A stretch of 64,000 bases of DNA from an uncultured Acetatifactor sp. (GCA_910577235.1 CAJTMX010000021.1:1-64000), one strand, 5' to 3'; counted from the stretch's first letter, positions 24,815 through 34,380 are shown. Made by a program: numbers and translations. Notes: generated from the letters alone by a model not told the origin.

Positions 24815-25684
24815 TTACGAAATTGCATTTCCTCTCTTAAGCAGATTGCTGAGCGCGGCAAACTGCTTAAGCGTAAGCGTCTCTCCCCGGGTAGTCGCCG
24901 GCAATCCCATCTCCTGCAGCGCGGCTGTCACCTGTTCTCTGGGGATTCCCATGCCGTTGGACAGCCCGTTTGCCAGAGTCTTGCGGCGCTGGTTAAAAGA
25001 GGCGCGTATCAGCGCGAACAGGTATTTTTCATCCTGCGCCCTTACCGGCGGTTCCTGATAGATGGTCAGCCGGACCACCGCGCTGTCCACCCCAGGTCTG
25101 GGCATAAAACAGTTGGACGGCACATGCGCCACTATCTCCGGTCTGGCATAATACTGCACTGCCAGAGACAGCGCCCCGTAGTCCTTGGTGCCGGGTCCCA
25201 CCTGCATCCTGTCCGCCACCTCTTTCTGCACCATGATCGTGATGCTGTGCAGCGGTACATGATTTTCCAGCAGGCTCATGACTATGGGAGTGGTGATATA
25301 GTAGGGGAGATTTGCCACCACTTTGATGGGTCTGCCCTGATTGCGCTCTCTGACGATCTGCCCCACATCCACTTTCATGATATCCTCATTCAGTATCGTC
25401 ACATTGTCGTAGGCAGACAGCGTATCCCGCAGGATCGGTATCAGCGCCCTGTCGATCTCCACCGCCACCACCTCTCTTGCCCTTTCCGCCAGATACTGGG
25501 TCATGGTGCCGATGCCCGGCCCGATTTCCAGTACGCAGTCGTCATCGGTTATCCGGGCCGCGTCCACGATCTTCTCCAGTACATGAGGATCGATGAGAAA
25601 ATTCTGCCCGAATTTTTTTTGAAACACAAAATTATATTTTTGCAACACCGCTATGGTGTTTTGGGGAATACCCAGATCAGCCAT
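24815..25684 (-). CDS. rsmA: 16S rRNA (adenine(1518)-N(6)/adenine(1519)-N(6))-dimethyltransferase
   Basis: A 289-residue KsgA/RsmA methyltransferase that dimethylates two adjacent adenines in helix 45 of 16S rRNA. The N-terminal KKFGQNFLID (23-32), the SAM-binding GPGIGT (55-60) and the catalytic NLPYYI (125-130) are all intact. The C-terminal helical domain is complete. Loss of function is a known cause of kasugamycin resistance. It lies between the TPR gene and a HAD phosphatase, all leftward. Confidence 0.96.
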   Translation of the reverse strand: MADLGIPQNTIAVLQKYNFVFQKKFGQNFLIDPHVLEKIVDAARITDDDCVLEIGPGIGTMTQYLAERAREVVAVEIDRALIPILRDTLSAYDNVTILNEDIMKVDVGQIVRERNQGRPIKVVANLPYYITTPIVMSLLENHVPLHSITIMVQKEVADRMQVGPGTKDYGALSLAVQYYARPEIVAHVPSNCFMPRPGVDSAVVRLTIYQEPPVRAQDEKYLFALIRASFNQRRKTLANGLSNGMGIPREQVTAALQEMGLPATTRGETLTLKQFAALSNLLKRGNAIS

Positions 25685-25716
25685 ATGTATATCCTTTCTC
25701 GCTACAATTAATTTTT

Positions 25717-25795
25717 GGCAATTGCGAAACTCCTTTTTGTGGAGCAGGGAGTGGTAAAATGCAAAACGTTCTCTGCCGGTTACGGGATCGTCTAT
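25717..25795. repeat. Half copy of the MITE-like element (copy E)
   Basis: GGCAATTGCGAAACTCC followed by TTTTTGTGGAGCAGGGAGTGG closely matches, base for base, the inverted right arm of copy F (34239-34380). The opposite end is missing: the element runs into the stop codon of the HAD gene. It is a truncated insertion between rsmA and the HAD gene. Confidence 0.7.
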
Positions 25796-25796
25796 C

Positions 25797-26447
25797 CTAT
25801 TTATCCAGAAAACGCATCACTTCCAACAGGTCCCGGCAGATCACAGCGCTCTTGTCCCGCATTTCCTGATCCGGCGGGATCAGGTCCGGCACCATCACGG
25901 GTATCATTCCCGCCGCATGAGCCGCTCTGATCCCATTGGGCGAATCCTCGATTGCCACGGTCTGGGTGGGGTCCACCTTCAGACTGTTGCAGGCCATAAG
26001 GTATATATCCGGCCGGGGTTTGGAATGTTCCACCATATCCCCGGTAGTCAGATTCATAAAATACTCCCGTATCCCGGCCCGATCCAGGAGATCTTCCACT
26101 GCGGGACGTGAAGTGGAGGAGGCAAGACCTATGAGATATCCGCCCTGCCGCAGATACGCCAGCAGCTCTTTTACACCCTTTTTGACAGGAGCGCCGTTTT
26201 GTTCTATATATCTGTGAAACCATGCCGACGCCTGTTTTCTGAACACCTCATAGTCGTAGGACTCTCCGTAAAACTCTCTGAACAGCGCTCTCGTGTCCGT
26301 CAGATTTCTGCCGATACAGCGAGGGAAAAATATCTCCATGTCCGGTATGCCTCTCTCACCGGCAATGGCTACCCAACTGTCCATACACAGTTTCTCCGTG
26401 TCAAACAGCACTCCGTCCATATCGAATATAACCGCTTTGACTGCCAT
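25797..26447 (-). CDS. HAD-superfamily phosphatase, beta-phosphoglucomutase-like
   Basis: 216 residues. HAD motif I DMDGVLFDT (9-17) holds the nucleophile Asp and the acid/base Asp. A helical cap follows. Motif II is LASSTSRP, motif III Lys is in HSKPRPDIY, and motif IV is AIEDSPNGI. This is the subfamily of beta-phosphoglucomutases and small sugar-phosphate phosphatases; the true substrate cannot be told from sequence. The stop codon TAG abuts the truncated element copy E, so the last residues could have been altered by the insertion, although the length is normal. Confidence 0.88.
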   Translation of the reverse strand: MAVKAVIFDMDGVLFDTEKLCMDSWVAIAGERGIPDMEIFFPRCIGRNLTDTRALFREFYGESYDYEVFRKQASAWFHRYIEQNGAPVKKGVKELLAYLRQGGYLIGLASSTSRPAVEDLLDRAGIREYFMNLTTGDMVEHSKPRPDIYLMACNSLKVDPTQTVAIEDSPNGIRAAHAAGMIPVMVPDLIPPDQEMRDKSAVICRDLLEVMRFLDK

Positions 26448-26481
26448 GTCGATCCTCCCCGCTCTATGATCCCGCCCGCCG

Positions 26482-27615
26482 TCAGCGATAGGAAAAATCC
26501 TCCAGAAAATGGATACAGTTGTACATTACCAGCACGCTTACCCTGTTGTCCGTCACATACTTATCCATCAGGGAAAACAGGCTGCCGTTATAATACCGCA
26601 GGTCCAGCACATATATTTTTTCATAGTGGGGTGCCAGTATGGGTATCAGCGAATTGGCATAGGAATCTTTGATAATGAAAAGTTCCCTGCCCTCGGCATA
26701 ATATGCCGTCTCGATCTCTATAAACCCGTGATTGTCGTCCAGGAAATAGCCGTATTGATTCTTGCCCTCCAGATAGGAAGGTTCGTAATAGCTGGTAGTC
26801 TCCCTGTTAAAATCATAGGTGATCTTTACCGCGCGTCTATTGGTCCGGGGGAATATCTGAATCTCATCACCCTCCATGGGCAGATTGATCCGGGAATGCA
26901 GTGTGCCCAAAAAACTGTCGGACACCGTTTCCAGATCCTGAGGATCATAATCCCTGGGCGGATAGCCCACCTTCAGAGCCCATTGCAGATAGGCATAATA
27001 GGCTCCCAATGTGGTCCAGTGATGATCCGTCCTGTAATAGATATACTCCTCCCTGTGTTCCCGGAGAGTGGGAAACAGATCGATCACATGTTCCTCCCCT
27101 ATCCGTCCCTTAATCTGTTCCATCAACCTGCTCTGGTCGTAGCTCACCGCGTAATCCGGAAGTTTTTCCGCCAGAATATTATCCGCCGTGGGTGCCAGCA
27201 TAACCAGCGACTGGGGATAGCGCTGCGTCAGTTCCGCCAGCTGGCCCAGCCGCTTATCGATGAGTTCACCGTCATACTCCTGCGGCAGATGCTGCTCTAT
27301 CAGATAACCGTCCGATGCCAGATAGACTCCCTTGATCACTTTTTTCTGCAGCGCGATATCCATTCTGGTCTTAAGCATTACCCATGTATCCCTGCTCACA
27401 AACTGATCGGTGGCATACGACTCATATTCCTTCTCAAAACTGCCGTCCAGAACCTTCTCCAGACTAAGCTCCGGGCGTTGCGCCAATATTCTGTTTTCCG
27501 TCTGTGAAAATAAGCGGTCCGCCTCTGCAATATCCACCACAGTGAATACCAGCAGTATCAGAGCAAACAGCGCTACCGTCATACCCGCATGCAGTTTGTC
27601 ATTTTCCAGTTTCAT
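26482..27615 (-). CDS. DHHW family (AlgJ/AlgX-like) protein
   Basis: 377 residues with one N-terminal membrane helix (~11-30) and an extracytoplasmic SGNH-hydrolase-like domain. The signature RTDHHWTTLGAYYAY has DHHW at 197-200; LFIIKDSYANSLIPILA is the second conserved block. Partners of MBOAT acyltransferases in this family transfer acetyl or other acyl groups to exported polysaccharides. It lies 9 bases downstream of the MBOAT gene and is almost certainly co-expressed with it. Confidence 0.88.
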   Translation of the reverse strand: MKLENDKLHAGMTVALFALILLVFTVVDIAEADRLFSQTENRILAQRPELSLEKVLDGSFEKEYESYATDQFVSRDTWVMLKTRMDIALQKKVIKGVYLASDGYLIEQHLPQEYDGELIDKRLGQLAELTQRYPQSLVMLAPTADNILAEKLPDYAVSYDQSRLMEQIKGRIGEEHVIDLFPTLREHREEYIYYRTDHHWTTLGAYYAYLQWALKVGYPPRDYDPQDLETVSDSFLGTLHSRINLPMEGDEIQIFPRTNRRAVKITYDFNRETTSYYEPSYLEGKNQYGYFLDDNHGFIEIETAYYAEGRELFIIKDSYANSLIPILAPHYEKIYVLDLRYYNGSLFSLMDKYVTDNRVSVLVMYNCIHFLEDFSYR

Positions 27616-27624
27616 GTTTACCTC

Positions 27625-29040
27625 TCAAAAACGAAAATACAAAAAAGGATTGTAAGATGCCTCCACGATATAGGCTACGGAGGCCAAAAGCAGCAACGCG
27701 GGAATCAGTTTTTCCAGCACCCGCCGTATTGCCACCGTCACGCTGCCCGTGGCATGTAACAGCGCCTGAGTCAGCAGATGGATCAGCGGAGTGGCCGCCA
27801 CTGCCGCAAACACCAACAACACACGATAATCCATCAGCAGGAACATAGTGGTGGAATCATACAGTCCCGCCGTTCCCTGTCCGAACATCACATACAGATA
27901 ATCCAGAGCGCCCGTTCCGTTCTCTATGGCAAAGAACACCCAGCTGACCAGCACCACCAGCCAGGTATATATCCGTCCGAACATACCGGGCAATGCCTTA
28001 AATATCCGGCCCAGCACCAGCTTTTCCAAGATCAGCCACAGGGCGAACCACAGGCCCCAAAGCAGGAAATTCCACCCGGCCCCATGCCATATCCCGGTGA
28101 GCATCCACACGATCAGAATATTGAGCAGCTGTCTTGGCAGCCCTTTGCGGTTGCCTCCCAGCGGGATATACACATACTCTCTGAACCAACTGCTCAGCGA
28201 GATATGCCATCTGCGCCAGAAATCCGTAATGGATCTGGCCACATAGGGATAATTGAAATTTTCCGGGAAACGGAATCCCAGTATCGCTCCCAGCCCGATA
28301 GCCATATCGGAATAACCCGAAAAATCGAAATATATCTGAAAAGCATAGGCCACCACTCCCAGCCAGGCTCCCAGCACCGTGATCTCAGCCGGACTTTTCC
28401 CCGATATCTCCGTCCACAAAAGACCCAGGTTGTTGGCAAGCAGCACCTTTTTGGCAAGACCGGTGATAAATCTGCAGCACCCATAACTGATAGCCATAAT
28501 ATCCGGCTTTCTCCGGTGCAGCTGCTCCTCCACGTCCCGGTATTTGACGATGGGTCCTGCGATCAGCTGGGGAAACATGGTGACAAAGACTCCGAAATCC
28601 AATATATTTTTCTGTACCTTGGCCTCGCCGCGGTAACAGTCTATCGTATAGGACATGGTCTGAAAGGTGTAAAAGGAGATGCCGATGGGCAGCGGAAGAT
28701 TCAGCAGAGGAATGCTGCTGCCGAACAGCTGATTTACAGTGCCGATCAGGAAATCGCTGTACTTAAAAAATCCCAATATCCCCAAGTTGATGATAATGGA
28801 GGAGATCAGCAGCCCTTTGGCCGCGTTTTTGCCCCTGTATACCTCTATCAGCCGCCCATGCACATAGTCCGACAATGTGGAAAAAAGCATGAGCAGCACG
28901 TACACCGGTTCTCCCCAAGCATAGAAAAAAAGACTCCCCAAAAAGAGGATGATGTTTTTCACCCTCCGGGGAGACGCAAAATACAATAATAAAAAGATCG
29001 GCAGAAACCGAAATAAAAAGGTTATGCTGCTAAATACCAT
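27625..29040 (-). CDS. MBOAT family O-acyltransferase (AlgI/PatA-like)
   Basis: A 471-residue polytopic membrane protein. The conserved MBOAT histidines are His279 (FWRRWHISLSSWFREYVYIP) and His319 (GIWHGAGWNF). It would pass an acyl group across the membrane to the DHHW partner for O-acylation of a cell-surface polymer, as AlgI does for alginate. No polymer synthase is adjacent; the GT39-like protein at 34.5-36.2 kb is the nearest glycan gene. The ribosome site GGAGAAGAG lies upstream after the strong GC hairpin at 29058-29088. Confidence 0.93.
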   Translation of the reverse strand: MVFSSITFLFRFLPIFLLLYFASPRRVKNIILFLGSLFFYAWGEPVYVLLMLFSTLSDYVHGRLIEVYRGKNAAKGLLISSIIINLGILGFFKYSDFLIGTVNQLFGSSIPLLNLPLPIGISFYTFQTMSYTIDCYRGEAKVQKNILDFGVFVTMFPQLIAGPIVKYRDVEEQLHRRKPDIMAISYGCCRFITGLAKKVLLANNLGLLWTEISGKSPAEITVLGAWLGVVAYAFQIYFDFSGYSDMAIGLGAILGFRFPENFNYPYVARSITDFWRRWHISLSSWFREYVYIPLGGNRKGLPRQLLNILIVWMLTGIWHGAGWNFLLWGLWFALWLILEKLVLGRIFKALPGMFGRIYTWLVVLVSWVFFAIENGTGALDYLYVMFGQGTAGLYDSTTMFLLMDYRVLLVFAAVAATPLIHLLTQALLHATGSVTVAIRRVLEKLIPALLLLASVAYIVEASYNPFLYFRF

Positions 29041-29057
29041 AATCTCTTCTCCGTGAA

Positions 29058-29088
29058 CGCGCGGACCCGGCCTAAACCGGGCCGCGCG
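29058..29088. other. GC-rich hairpin between the DUF4358 and MBOAT genes
   Basis: CGCGCGGACCCGG and CCGGGCCGCGCG pair over 12 bp with a single bulge and a 6-nt loop. There is no following T run on the minus strand. It may be an RNA processing or attenuation structure that sets the ratio between the lipoprotein and the acyltransferase. Confidence 0.5.
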
Positions 29089-29109
29089 ACATCACACTAC
29101 AGCCAATAC

Positions 29110-29763
29110 TTATTGCTGAACAGCATTCTCAATGGCCTCCAGCGCCATCTGATTCTGCTCCTGACAATGGAGGATGGACTCCTCGTCCTCCAGATCCATG
29201 GTGTCCGCCCCCAGCTGTACAAAACATACATAGTCGCCTATGACCTGAATCTGGGATGCCTGCACCTTACCCACATTCATGGGATACTGCAATGTATCGT
29301 TCACCTGCACATCGCGGTAGGCATTCAACACTCCTTCCACGGCTTCAGTCTGTCCCTCCGCTGCCTTCACAATCATGATCGTATCCACATTGGTGCTGAT
29401 CATGGGCATTTCACCCCAAAAATCCACGTACATATCTGCGGTCAGGCCGTAGCCCTCCAGATACTCCGCCGGAATCTGGGTGTCCGGCCAGTAGTTTTCA
29501 CCCATGGCATCCACCACTGCCTGCCGGATGGAACTCATCTCTTCGCTGATGCCATCCTGTCCCTCATCGGGCACCTGAGAGGAATCTTCCACCGTGTCCG
29601 TTTCCGGTTCGGTCTGGGATTCCGGGCTTGACTCGGTAGCGCTATCCGTTACAGACTCCTGTTGTCCGCTGTCCGTGGTGCTTTCCCCGTTTCCCTCGTT
29701 TCCGCAGCCAAAAAGGCTCAGAGTCAATGTCATCGTCAAAAATAACACTGCCAGTTTTTTCAT
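29110..29763 (-). CDS. DUF4358 lipoprotein
   Basis: 217 residues from the ATG at 29763, which has AAAGGAG 5-6 bases upstream. The signal peptide KKLAVLFLTMTLTLSLFGC ends in a lipobox (LFGC), followed by a ~60-residue Ser/Thr/Glu-rich linker and a C-terminal DUF4358 domain (MISTNVDTIMIVKAAEG and the segment after it). The protein is anchored outside the membrane. DUF4358 proteins frequently neighbour AlgI/DHHW genes in Clostridia, so a role in polymer acylation is plausible but unproven. Confidence 0.85.
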   Translation of the reverse strand: MKKLAVLFLTMTLTLSLFGCGNEGNGESTTDSGQQESVTDSATESSPESQTEPETDTVEDSSQVPDEGQDGISEEMSSIRQAVVDAMGENYWPDTQIPAEYLEGYGLTADMYVDFWGEMPMISTNVDTIMIVKAAEGQTEAVEGVLNAYRDVQVNDTLQYPMNVGKVQASQIQVIGDYVCFVQLGADTMDLEDEESILHCQEQNQMALEAIENAVQQ

Positions 29764-29906
29764 AATACTCCTTTCTGCCACTAAGCGCAAGTGACATTAA
29801 AAAAATTATAGAATTACAATGCCATTAGTATACCCCTTTTTCCAGAAAATGTATCCTTAAAAATTCTTAATTTTTTATTCGGTAATATTGGTCCGAAATA
29901 TTTTAC

Positions 29907-29935
29907 GTGACAACGCTGCCGATATCCTGTATACT
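29907..29935 (+). promoter_or_regulatory. Sigma-A-type promoter of the ABC-F gene
   Basis: GTGACA (29907-29912), 17 bases, TATACT (29930-29935), about 40 bases before the start codon. Confidence 0.65.
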
Positions 29936-29975
29936 TCCATAAGAAATTGTTAAGCGGAAAGGCACGGTTATAGTA

Positions 29976-31532
29976 ATGAGCATATTAAATGTAGAACATC
30001 TGACCCACGGTTTCGGAGACAGGGCCATCTTTCAGGATGTGTCCTTCCGGCTGCTGAAGGGAGAGCATATCGGTCTGGTGGGTGCCAACGGCGAGGGAAA
30101 ATCCACTTTTATGAATATTATCACGGGGAAACTTGTGCCGGATGAGGGCAGGATCGAATGGGCCAAAAATGTCCGGGTGGGCTATCTGGACCAGCACACG
30201 GCGCTGCAGGCAGGTATGACCATACGGCAGGTCCTGTCCGCCGCCTTTGATTTTCTCTATGAGATGGAGACGGAGATGAACGAACTGTGCGACAGGATGG
30301 CGGAGGCCTCCCCCGAGGAACTGGAAACCTGTATGGAAGAATTCGGCACCCTCCAGGATCTGCTCACCCAGCACGATTTTTATATGATCGATTCCAAGGT
30401 GGAGGAGGTGGGCCGGGCCCTGGGCCTGGCGGATATCGGTCTTGACCGGGATGTGACGGAGTTGAGCGGCGGCCAGCGCACCAAGGTGTTGCTGGGCAAG
30501 CTGCTGCTGGAAAAACCGGATATCCTGCTGCTGGATGAGCCCACCAACTATCTGGACGCGGAGCATATCGTCTGGCTGAAACGCTACCTGAATGAATATG
30601 AGAACGCCTTTGTCCTGATCAGCCACGATATCCCCTTTTTAAACAGTGTGGTCAATCTGATCTATCATATGGACAATCGGCAGCTTACCCGTTATGTGGG
30701 GGACTATGACAAATTTCAGGAAGTCTACGCCATGAAAAAATCCCAGCTGGAGGCTGCCTACAACAGGCAGCAAAAAGAGATCGCCGACCTCAAGGACTTT
30801 GTGGCCCGCAACAAGGCCCGGGTTTCCACCCGCAATATGGCCATGTCCCGCCAGAAGAAACTGGACAAGATGGAGGTCATCGAACTGGCGGGGGAAAAGC
30901 CCAAGCCGGAATTCCGTTTCCGGGAGGCCCGCACTCCCGGCAGGTATATTTTCCGGACCCATGATCTGGTGATCGGTTACGGGGAACCACTGTCCACCTC
31001 CTTAGACCTGGAGATGGAGAGAGGGCAGAAAATTGTCCTCACCGGAGCCAATGGTATAGGAAAGACCACTCTGTTAAAAAGCATCCTGGGGCTGATCCCG
31101 CCATTGTCCGGCTCCGTGGAACAGGGAGACTATCTGGAGATCGGCTATTTTGAGCAGGAGACGGACCAGAATATAGACACTACCTGCATCGAAGAGATCT
31201 GGAATACTTTTCCGGGTTTCACCCAGTATGAAGTGCGCTCCGCCCTGGCAAAGTGCGGCCTGACCACCAAGCACATCGAGAGCAAGGTCAGGGTTCTCAG
31301 CGGCGGCGAGCAGGCCAAGGTACGGCTGTGCAAGCTGATCAATCAGGCCTCCAATGTGCTGTTGCTGGACGAGCCCACCAACCATCTGGACGTGGACGCC
31401 AAAGCAGAACTGCGGCGCGCTCTTGCGGAGTATAAGGGCAGTATCCTCATGGTCTGCCATGAGCCGGATTTCTATGAGGGACTGGCAACGGATGTGTGGG
31501 ACTGCACAAAGTGGACTACGCGGATCTTCTAA
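29976..31532 (+). CDS. ABC-F family ATP-binding cassette protein
   Basis: 518 residues with two ABC domains and no membrane segments. Walker A motifs are GANGEGKST (36-44) and GANGIGKTT (~357-365), with signature motifs LSGGQRTKV and LSGGEQAKV and Walker B LLLDEPTNYLD / LLLDEPTNHLD. The linker between domains (KKSQLEAAYNRQQKEIADL) is the P-site tRNA-interaction motif. ABC-F proteins act on ribosomes, as translation factors or in antibiotic protection. The short acidic-poor C-terminus suggests the housekeeping YbiT/Uup-like branch rather than a resistance type. Its 3' end overlaps the convergent DUF4173 gene by 4 bases. Confidence 0.93.
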   Translation: MSILNVEHLTHGFGDRAIFQDVSFRLLKGEHIGLVGANGEGKSTFMNIITGKLVPDEGRIEWAKNVRVGYLDQHTALQAGMTIRQVLSAAFDFLYEMETEMNELCDRMAEASPEELETCMEEFGTLQDLLTQHDFYMIDSKVEEVGRALGLADIGLDRDVTELSGGQRTKVLLGKLLLEKPDILLLDEPTNYLDAEHIVWLKRYLNEYENAFVLISHDIPFLNSVVNLIYHMDNRQLTRYVGDYDKFQEVYAMKKSQLEAAYNRQQKEIADLKDFVARNKARVSTRNMAMSRQKKLDKMEVIELAGEKPKPEFRFREARTPGRYIFRTHDLVIGYGEPLSTSLDLEMERGQKIVLTGANGIGKTTLLKSILGLIPPLSGSVEQGDYLEIGYFEQETDQNIDTTCIEEIWNTFPGFTQYEVRSALAKCGLTTKHIESKVRVLSGGEQAKVRLCKLINQASNVLLLDEPTNHLDVDAKAELRRALAEYKGSILMVCHEPDFYEGLATDVWDCTKWTTRIF

Positions 31533-33286
31533 AAGATCGAAACCAAAAACTCTGACAGAAAACGGGAAACATTAAAAGTCCTGATCCCGTTTTGGGCATT
31601 CCTTGCCTTCAGACGTTTCAGATAATAATAGCCAAACCCTTCGGGATCATCAGAATAGAATCCCTCTTCATCAGCCTTATTAGTGGGATCTTCCCAATAA
31701 TAAGTGCCCAGATCGTACTCTGTCTCCGCCATCAAGTCGATCAGCACCGGGGCGGCATCCGCGTTCAAGTGACTCAGGAAACGGTAGTCATCATAGGGCT
31801 CCCCTTCAAAAAAGGCGCTACGCGTTGCCAGATCTGTACTGGCAACATTGACTCGGGCGATCCAGTAATCCGGGTGGCTGAAAGCCAGGACCATGTAACA
31901 CAGTGTCACCACTACCATGCTGTAGCGGAACAGCGGAAAGCTCTCCTTAATAACGGAAATGATGATCCCCGTAAAGAGCAGGAACAGCATCGCCAGACTC
32001 CAGAGCACAAATATGCGCAGGAACGTCAGATAATACCATCTGATATAGATGATCATACGCATGGCGCTGGAGGCGATCATGATATAGGTGCAGAGAGACA
32101 TGACCGTCAGTATGCCTTTTAGCACTTTGCTGTGCTTAAAACAGTTGAGACCCACAAGCACAAGGATCAGATTCAGTATACTGACTGCCAGCAGCTGAAA
32201 GAAACCCTCTCTGGCATACTCCGCGTAGGTATACCCTGACGGCAACGTCATATTACCTAAAAACAGGTAGACGATCTGGATCACACTGAACGCCAGATAC
32301 AGCAAAGTCAGTAAAAATGCGATCGTAATAGCTATCATGGGCTCGCCCCTGCGGCTGTCATTTACTTCCGGCTTGACAGCCCTTTTGCAGAGATAGCTCA
32401 GGATACAGTAGGACGCCAGAAACATAAAGGCCCACATAAAAATAACCAGAAATATATTTCCCAGCTTGAGATGACTCAAAAGTTCCCTGGTCATATCCCG
32501 GAACACCGCGTCCGCGCTGACCAGCAGCGGCATCACTACCATAAAGATGGGCAGGGCTATCACAAGACCCAATCCCACATACAACACTTTATTGTTTTTT
32601 TTCTTCATCTTGTTTTTGGTATACCAGTGAGCATCCTCAAAGGGACGGGGCAATTCGCCGATGGCCATAAAAACCGTCTGGCATATGGCGCACAGATATT
32701 TGCCAAGTTTCCATTTTTGGGTGTCATACATAGTTACCAACAGGAAACTGATGGTCAGCAGAAAAATGCCCCATTTATTCATGGCAATGATCCTTCCGTC
32801 GTCGGTGCAGAAGGTGGCCACCGCCAGCAACATCATACTGGCCATGTAAAAAGCGCTGCCTTTTTTTAAGGAAATCTTCAGTTTTGAAAAGCAGTAACAG
32901 ATAAACCAGAGTCTTCCTGCCACGAAAAAAGGGTAAGTCACCCCGCTGGCGTTGCGGTACATGCAAAATGCGTACAGACAGGCATACAGAAATGACGCCA
33001 CGCCGAAAATCTGGAAATTCTCTTTCATATTCTTAGTCTCAGGCGTATCCGGTTTTACCTTGGGATACGGCACAGGAACGGGGCCACCCGCAGGATAATA
33101 GGGCTCCCGCGCCCCGGACTGTCCCCCCGGTATTGGTCCCTGGGGCACGCCCGGTCTGACAGCGCCCGGATCTTTTACATGAACGTCCTGCCCCAAGGAC
33201 GCCACAGGCCTGCCAATATTGGGATTTTGTTGCTGCCCGGTACCGTTTACGGGCTCCTGCCAAATATTGTTCTGCATATTTTCCAT
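31529..33286 (-). CDS. DUF4173 integral membrane protein
   Basis: 585 residues. The first ~85 are Gln/Asn/Pro/Gly-rich and presumably cytoplasmic. About 12 membrane segments follow, then a C-terminal soluble end with NVASTDLATRSAFFEGEPYDDYRFLS, the conserved tail of DUF4173/DUF4153-type proteins. The function is unknown. It follows the HTH/DUF2975 pair on the same strand after a 58-base gap and may be under control of that regulator. Confidence 0.82.
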   Translation of the reverse strand: MENMQNNIWQEPVNGTGQQQNPNIGRPVASLGQDVHVKDPGAVRPGVPQGPIPGGQSGAREPYYPAGGPVPVPYPKVKPDTPETKNMKENFQIFGVASFLYACLYAFCMYRNASGVTYPFFVAGRLWFICYCFSKLKISLKKGSAFYMASMMLLAVATFCTDDGRIIAMNKWGIFLLTISFLLVTMYDTQKWKLGKYLCAICQTVFMAIGELPRPFEDAHWYTKNKMKKKNNKVLYVGLGLVIALPIFMVVMPLLVSADAVFRDMTRELLSHLKLGNIFLVIFMWAFMFLASYCILSYLCKRAVKPEVNDSRRGEPMIAITIAFLLTLLYLAFSVIQIVYLFLGNMTLPSGYTYAEYAREGFFQLLAVSILNLILVLVGLNCFKHSKVLKGILTVMSLCTYIMIASSAMRMIIYIRWYYLTFLRIFVLWSLAMLFLLFTGIIISVIKESFPLFRYSMVVVTLCYMVLAFSHPDYWIARVNVASTDLATRSAFFEGEPYDDYRFLSHLNADAAPVLIDLMAETEYDLGTYYWEDPTNKADEEGFYSDDPEGFGYYYLKRLKARNAQNGIRTFNVSRFLSEFLVSIF

Positions 33287-33344
33287 TTCATCTCACTCCT
33301 TTTTACTTTAATATAACAGGCAAATGCGCCTGCGTACCTTCGGC

Positions 33345-33578
33345 TTAACCCGCGGGATCATCGTCCTCCGCCGGGTCTTCCACATACTCCAGAATATCTC
33401 CCGGCTGACAGTGCAGCGCCTTGCAGATGGCGTCAAGAGTGGATAGACGCACCGCCTTTGCCTTATTATTCTTTAATATGGACAAATTGGCCAGAGTGAT
33501 GTCCACTTCGCCCGCAAGCTCCGTCAGACCCTTCTTCCGCTTTGCCATCATCACATCCAGATTGATCACTATTGACAT
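33345..33578 (-). CDS. Cro/C1-type helix-turn-helix regulator
   Basis: A 77-residue protein; the single HTH covers most of it (LTELAGEVDITLANLSILKN with the recognition helix after it, then STLDAICKALHCQPGDIL). The start at 33578 has AGAGGAG 4-5 bases upstream; the longer frame to 33602 overlaps nothing conserved. This small HTH type is nearly always paired with a DUF2975 membrane protein, as here, 31 bases downstream of it. It probably represses its own operon. Confidence 0.9.
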   Translation of the reverse strand: MSIVINLDVMMAKRKKGLTELAGEVDITLANLSILKNNKAKAVRLSTLDAICKALHCQPGDILEYVEDPAEDDDPAG

Positions 33579-33609
33579 AATCTCCTCTTTCCCCAAAGCC
33601 ATAAACTCT

Positions 33610-34059
33610 TTATACAGTCAAGTCGTTTTCCTCTTTATAATTGATGGCCTCGTCAAAGATCTGGGCCAGCACCTGGCAGAACAGACCGGCAATGACAAAC
33701 ACAAGGATCACCACCAGCATGGCCACTGTGGTGTAGACAATGCTGCGTACAACGGACATCAGCACGATCAGTCCGCTGTAATAGCTCATATGTTTCAGGC
33801 TTGCCACATTCCCCCGCACAAAGCAGTCCTTTGCCAGCACCGTTTTAAACATTTTCCGCAGTTCCCAGATAAGGGCCAGCGCCAGAACCCCCAGTACAAA
33901 ATAGATCGTGACGATCTCCCCGTAACTCTCAGCCAACCGTTCCAGATACCTGCCCGCCCATCTGATGCTCCAGGGCAATGTCAGCGTCATCACAATACCC
34001 CCACAAAACATAATATCTACCAGATATTTTGTGATCCTGATTATCGTGTCTCTCTTCAT
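33610..34059 (-). CDS. DUF2975 membrane protein
   Basis: 149 residues with four membrane helices (LVDIMFCGGIVMTLTL, IVTIYFVLGVLALALIW, GLIVLMSVVRSIVYTT, AMLVVILVFVIAGLF). The motif KDCFVRGNVASLKHMSYYSG is the typical DUF2975 cytoplasmic loop. Paired with the HTH gene, it may act as a membrane sensor or antagonist of the regulator; this is inference from the conserved pairing. Confidence 0.85.
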   Translation of the reverse strand: MKRDTIIRITKYLVDIMFCGGIVMTLTLPWSIRWAGRYLERLAESYGEIVTIYFVLGVLALALIWELRKMFKTVLAKDCFVRGNVASLKHMSYYSGLIVLMSVVRSIVYTTVAMLVVILVFVIAGLFCQVLAQIFDEAINYKEENDLTV

Positions 34060-34238
34060 CTCCCCGTAATCCTTTCACCCATTGTCTCACGCGCTGTCCT
34101 TACAGGCACGCCAATATTTCATGTATCCATAAAATACCACTTATACAATTGAATGTCAATATCTTTTTATTGTATTTCGATAAATAATTTGGTTTGTTAT
34201 TAAATATGGAAACTAAATAAGAATGGATTTATGATTTA

Positions 34239-34380
34239 TAGACAATTGCGAAACTCTTTGAAACAAGTGACGGGACTGGTCAATATATACAAAAACGGGC
34301 TCCGATGCGGTGGCAAGTCGCCCTTATTTTGTATATATTGCCCACTCCCTGCTCCACAAAAGGGAGTTTCGCAATTACCT
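34239..34380. mobile_element. MITE-like element, copy F (142 bp) with 12-bp target duplication
   Basis: The left end is TAGACAATTGCGAAACTC and the right end, inverted, AGGTAATTGCGAAACTC. A perfect 12-bp direct repeat, ATTTATGATTTA, flanks it at 34227-34238 and 34381-34392. The two halves pair along most of their length (GGTCAATATATACAAAA with TTTTGTATATATTGCCC), giving one long hairpin. There is no coding capacity. The rest of the gap 34060-34470 shows only AT-rich sequence and the hairpin at 34431-34452. Confidence 0.85.

Noticed and set aside
31253..31575. Short plus-strand frames at the end of the ABC-F gene that might indicate a frameshift
   Set aside because: The main frame ends with a normal ABC-F tail; the others are shadow frames.
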